From an uncultured Parvularculaceae bacterium (GTDB lineage: Bacteria; Pseudomonadota; Alphaproteobacteria; Caulobacterales; Parvularculaceae): a DNA stretch of 64,000 nt. This document shows positions 60,746-64,000 of the stretch, in pieces. The stretch covers positions 45,476 to 109,475 of the forward strand of contig CAMYLZ010000026.1 of NCBI GenBank assembly GCA_947259375.1, written 5' to 3'. Under the pieces are notes generated by a model. The model saw only the letters and a list, made by a program, of their open reading frames with translations, was not told the DNA's origin and searched no databases. The translations under genes and the position numbers were made by a program. Position 1 is the first letter of the stretch. Each line of letters begins with the position of its first letter.

Positions 60746-61087
60746 ATGCGCAGCAACGCCCTGATCTCAACCCCGCGAGCACGGCCGGAACCGGCGGCCT
60801 TCAGCCGCAGCGAGCTGACGCGCATTCTCGCCGTTTACGGCTATTTCGTCGCCGCAGGGGAGTGGCGCGATTACGCCATCGATTTGCTGAAGGACGCGGC
60901 GGTGTTTTCGATCTTCCGGCGCGCATCGGAATTGCCGGTCTACCGGATCGAAAAGCGCCCGGCGCTGGCGCGCAAGCAGGGCGTCTGGGTGGTGGTGTCG
61001 ATGACCGGCGCGGTCCTGAAGCGCGGGCATGATTTGGGGCAGGTGCTCAAGATTTTCGACCGCCAGAAACTGAAGCTGGCGACGTAA
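60746..61087 (+). CDS. DUF2794-like protein
   Basis: FSRSELTRILAVYGYFVAAGEWRDYAIDLLKDAAVFSIFRRASELPVYRIEKRPAL; start uncertain (ORF opens at 60719). Confidence 0.78.
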   Translation: MRSNALISTPRARPEPAAFSRSELTRILAVYGYFVAAGEWRDYAIDLLKDAAVFSIFRRASELPVYRIEKRPALARKQGVWVVVSMTGAVLKRGHDLGQVLKIFDRQKLKLAT

Positions 61088-61102
61088 AAGCACCCTTCGC
61101 CA

Positions 61103-62335
61103 TTATTGCATGCTGACGCTGCGCGCATCGCCGAGGCACGCTTCAATGGTTTCGACAAACACATGCCGCTGGGCGTGACTGCCGCCGATGCGGTGAAGGT
61201 TGTTCAGTACAGGTCCGAGTTTTTCCGCCGCTGCAAGCTTGTCGCCGGCGTTGAAGGCGACAATCGCCTCAGCCGCGGGAAGGCAGACCTCTCCCCAGAT
61301 GATGGCGCTCTCGCCTGCCGCCTGTTCGGCGCGCGCGCTCAACGAGGCGATGAAACGCGCCGCTTCGCCCGGCGCGCCGGCGCGGGCCAGCGCATAGACA
61401 TAGTGCAAATCATGAAACGGCAATAGATGCTCGCCGGCGCGTTTGCGCGCCTGGGCGACAACCGGCGCCCAGCGTTCGCCTACATCGACGCCGCGCAGCT
61501 CCAGGCGCCAAAGCAGCGAGACCGCGCCAATTTGTTCTTGCGGAAACTCCGGCCAAGCGCCCCACAAGCGCTCGTCGAAAATCTTCAGCGCCCCGGCTTC
61601 GCGGCCGAGCGAAATTTGAAACAGCGCCGCATGCCACCAATTATGGTCGCGAATAAAGACGCCTTTTTTCTCCCAGGTATGCGCGCAATGGTCGAGCCAG
61701 CGCGCGCCGTCGCGGGCGCGGCCTTCGGTTTCCATCACATGCGCGACTGCGTGATGCGCCCAGGCGTCGTCAATGGCGATTTCGGCGGCGCGTAAGCCCT
61801 CTTCCTCGGCCTCACGCAAGCGGTGGTTCTGTTCCAGCGCAAAGGCGCTCATGCCATGGGCGTAAGGCGTGTCTTCATGGACGATCGCCGCGCGCTGGCC
61901 GAGACGCAGTAAGGCGTCCTGATCGCCGAGATTGAAAGCGTGATACTGGCCCCATTTGATTGCGCAGATGTCCGCCGGCCAGCGCACGGTCACCTCGTCG
62001 AGCAAAGTCAGCGCTGCACGAAAATCCTTGGCCGCCCAAGCGGCGACAGCGGCGCAGAACAGCCGCTCGCGTTCGCTTGCCTGACTTTCGGCGTCGTGCA
62101 TGTGGGCAAGATAAGGCGCCGCGGCCTGCCAGCCTTCGGCGCCTTCAAAAGCGAGGTGGAGCGCGGCGGCATGCGCGTTAAACAACGGCGCCGCCGGATT
62201 GGCGTCAGCGACCGCGAACAGCGCGCGCAAATTCGCGCCATAGCTCAGAAACTCGGATACATAGGCGTCATAGCCGCGCGCTGATTCCGTACAGGCCGAT
62301 GTCACCGGCAACTCAAAACAATCACATACCGTCAT
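61103..62335 (-). CDS. TPR protein, TTC38-like
   Basis: MTVCDCFELPVTSACTESARGYDAYVSEFLSYG...; helical repeat composition; likely start ATG 62335. Confidence 0.7.
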   Translation of the reverse strand: MTVCDCFELPVTSACTESARGYDAYVSEFLSYGANLRALFAVADANPAAPLFNAHAAALHLAFEGAEGWQAAAPYLAHMHDAESQASERERLFCAAVAAWAAKDFRAALTLLDEVTVRWPADICAIKWGQYHAFNLGDQDALLRLGQRAAIVHEDTPYAHGMSAFALEQNHRLREAEEEGLRAAEIAIDDAWAHHAVAHVMETEGRARDGARWLDHCAHTWEKKGVFIRDHNWWHAALFQISLGREAGALKIFDERLWGAWPEFPQEQIGAVSLLWRLELRGVDVGERWAPVVAQARKRAGEHLLPFHDLHYVYALARAGAPGEAARFIASLSARAEQAAGESAIIWGEVCLPAAEAIVAFNAGDKLAAAEKLGPVLNNLHRIGGSHAQRHVFVETIEACLGDARSVSMQ

Positions 62336-62417
62336 GACGCGAAGCTTAAGCCAGGCGCGCGCCGCGCACAAATCGCGAAGTGCTGACGAATGCTCACGAC
62401 GTTGTTTTCCTTCCATA

Positions 62418-62456
62418 AAAAACCCCGCCTGTCCGTTCTGCCGGAAGGCGGGGTTT
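62418..62456 (-). terminator. intrinsic terminator downstream of the BI-1 family gene
   Basis: minus strand AAACCCCGCCT...AGGCGGGGTTTTTT. Confidence 0.8.
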
Positions 62457-62479
62457 CGCAACTTCGCAAAGTCCTGACG

Positions 62480-63205
62480 TTAGTCGCGCATGATCCCGAG
62501 AATGTTGAGGATGTGCACGAACAGCGTGACGAAGGAGCCGTAAAGCATGAAGGCGCCGAAGATCGAGGCGCGTTCATTCATGGCGCTGCCTTCGCGATAC
62601 CACGATTTGATCGCCTGCGTCTCATAGGCGGTGACGCCGGAGAAGACGAGCACCACAAGCGACGAGGTGATGAGGCTCATCATGCCGCTTTTGAAGATCA
62701 GCGCGTTGACAATGATCGCAATGATCAGACCGACGCTGGCCATCACGAGGAAGCTCGCCCAGCCTGAAAGGTCGCGCTTGGTGGTGTAGCCCCAAAGGCT
62801 CATCGAGCCGAAGACGGCGGAGGTGATGAAGAATGCCCGATAGATGTCCTGCGCGGCGCCTGCTTGCTGGAACATGAACAGCATCGGCGCGATCATCACG
62901 CCCCATAGCGCGGCGTATGCCCAGAACATGCCATGGGCGGCGACTTTCGATCCGTTCATCATCACTTTCGGGGCGAACCAGCCAAGGCCGAGAATGCCGA
63001 CAAAGCCGAGCCATTTGAGCGGCGTCGTCATGATCTGGATCATCAGCGCTTCATTGCTGGCGATGAGCATGGAAAAGAGCCCAGTGCCGGCGACTGCGAG
63101 CGCCATATAATTGTAAACGCCAAGCATGTATTGGCGCAGGCCCTGATCGATAGCGACCGTGCCGGTCTGCGCAACCGAGCCGAATTGTCTGCGAGGTTCG
63201 TTCAT
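62480..63205 (-). CDS. Bax inhibitor-1/YccA family membrane protein
   Basis: polytopic; GYTTKRDLSGWASFLVMASVGLIIAIIVNALIF, AYETQAIKSWY, GSFVTLFVHILNILG. Confidence 0.92.
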   Translation of the reverse strand: MNEPRRQFGSVAQTGTVAIDQGLRQYMLGVYNYMALAVAGTGLFSMLIASNEALMIQIMTTPLKWLGFVGILGLGWFAPKVMMNGSKVAAHGMFWAYAALWGVMIAPMLFMFQQAGAAQDIYRAFFITSAVFGSMSLWGYTTKRDLSGWASFLVMASVGLIIAIIVNALIFKSGMMSLITSSLVVLVFSGVTAYETQAIKSWYREGSAMNERASIFGAFMLYGSFVTLFVHILNILGIMRD

Positions 63206-63880
63206 AAAACGCCTGGTCCTTTCCGTTTCGCCTCAATTGGGGCTTTGCCGGCCCCTTGAACTTTCTGCGGCGTAATATCGTGGGCCTCGCCGGTGCAATC
63301 AAGGGATTTCGGGGCGAAGGCTGCGAAATTCAGCGCCTATCTAAAGGTTAACATTATTAATGTTTCCCGATTTCTTCCCGCTATCGACTATGCATTTCGC
63401 CATAAACTCATCCCCGCCGCGGGCGTCGCGCCAGAACCTTTTTGGGTGGAGAGGCTGCGTGGGGTGCAAAACATTCATCTCAAATTCAAATTCAGAACGC
63501 TCTGCGCCCTGCGCCGGCGGCGATTTTGCGCAATGACGGACCCGGCCGTAATGGCGACCCCGGACGGATTGCTTTACCGCCAGGGTTAGCGTTGCCAGAA
63601 AGCCCGGGCGCGGCATGCGGCGACATCGAAGGGCTCTCCGTTATGCAAGCCCTCGCGCTGGCGCGCGCCGCGATCCGAACCGACAAGCAACGGCTGGCCT
63701 TGCCGTCTCTCCGCATCCGGACTGTTTCGCAGTATAGGGCCGCCGAAAAAGTGGTGGATAACTACCCACCAAAAGCGGGATTCATGAAGATTTTCATCAG
63801 ATATGAGGTATTTTCAAGAGGGGTGTTCGACCTATGCGTGCAGGGGTTTTTGTTACCCCGTACGCGCCCTCCTCACGCAC

Positions 63881-63987
63881 CGACTCGCCACGGCTTGACC
63901 GCAGCGCCCATCACCAAGGCGATCCGTATGCGGCGCATGCGTGGAAAGGGCAGCAGTTGGACCCCACGGTCAAGCCGTGGGGAGTCG
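63881..63987. repeat. long imperfect inverted repeat at the window edge
   Basis: CGACTCGCCACGGCTTGACCG (63881-63901) versus CGGTCAAGCCGTGGGGAGTCG (63967-63987), 21-bp arms with one mismatch, 65-nt spacer. Confidence 0.7.
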
Positions 63988-64000
63988 CGAGAGGAGAGAC

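Noticed and set aside
63492-63716. 74-aa minus-strand ORF near the right edge
   Set aside because: No motif or RBS; Arg/Pro/Ser-rich composition suggests non-coding
1-64000. CRISPR arrays, tRNA/rRNA genes, transposases, prophage or classical defence systems
   Set aside because: No spaced direct repeats, T-loop/anticodon patterns or transposase/integrase motifs were seen by eye; a tRNAscan/ISfinder/DefenseFinder run would be decisive

Overview
This 64 kb window appears to be chromosomal DNA from an alphaproteobacterium. The Caulobacterales/Hyphomonadaceae-like assignment is inferred from gene content and two perfect TTAA-N7-TTAA (CtrA-type) motifs. Coding density is high. I saw no rRNA, tRNA, CRISPR array, transposase or prophage genes. 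Main blocks: (1) about 1.6-18.6 kb, an accessory region with three TonB-dependent receptors (TBDRs). Two of these are Oar-like paralogues, each convergent with a TPR-sulfotransferase, forming a tandem duplicated [TBDR> <TPR-ST] module flanked by a TauD-like dioxygenase and a second sulfotransferase-like protein. (2) 18.6-20.8 kb, peroxide defence (ahpD, ahpC, oxyR). (3) 22-26 kb, a translationally coupled pabB-pabA-pabC-like operon ending in an atypical adenylate-forming-like protein. (4) 26-36.7 kb, a Tad/Flp pilus locus (flp, cpaABCDEF, tadBC) with a Crp/Fnr regulator and a stand-alone CpaC-N-domain protein. The flp pilin gene is absent from the supplied ORF track. (5) 36.8-63.2 kb, mostly housekeeping genes (lytic transglycosylase, type-4 UDG, ETF-QO, ispE, MraY/WecA-like, polyprenyl synthase, DsbD-like, pgi, PPIase, hisS, BI-1 family and others). 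The best candidate for an undescribed system is the duplicated TBDR/TPR-sulfotransferase module and its unusually conserved leader region. All family assignments are by eye; no database search was run.
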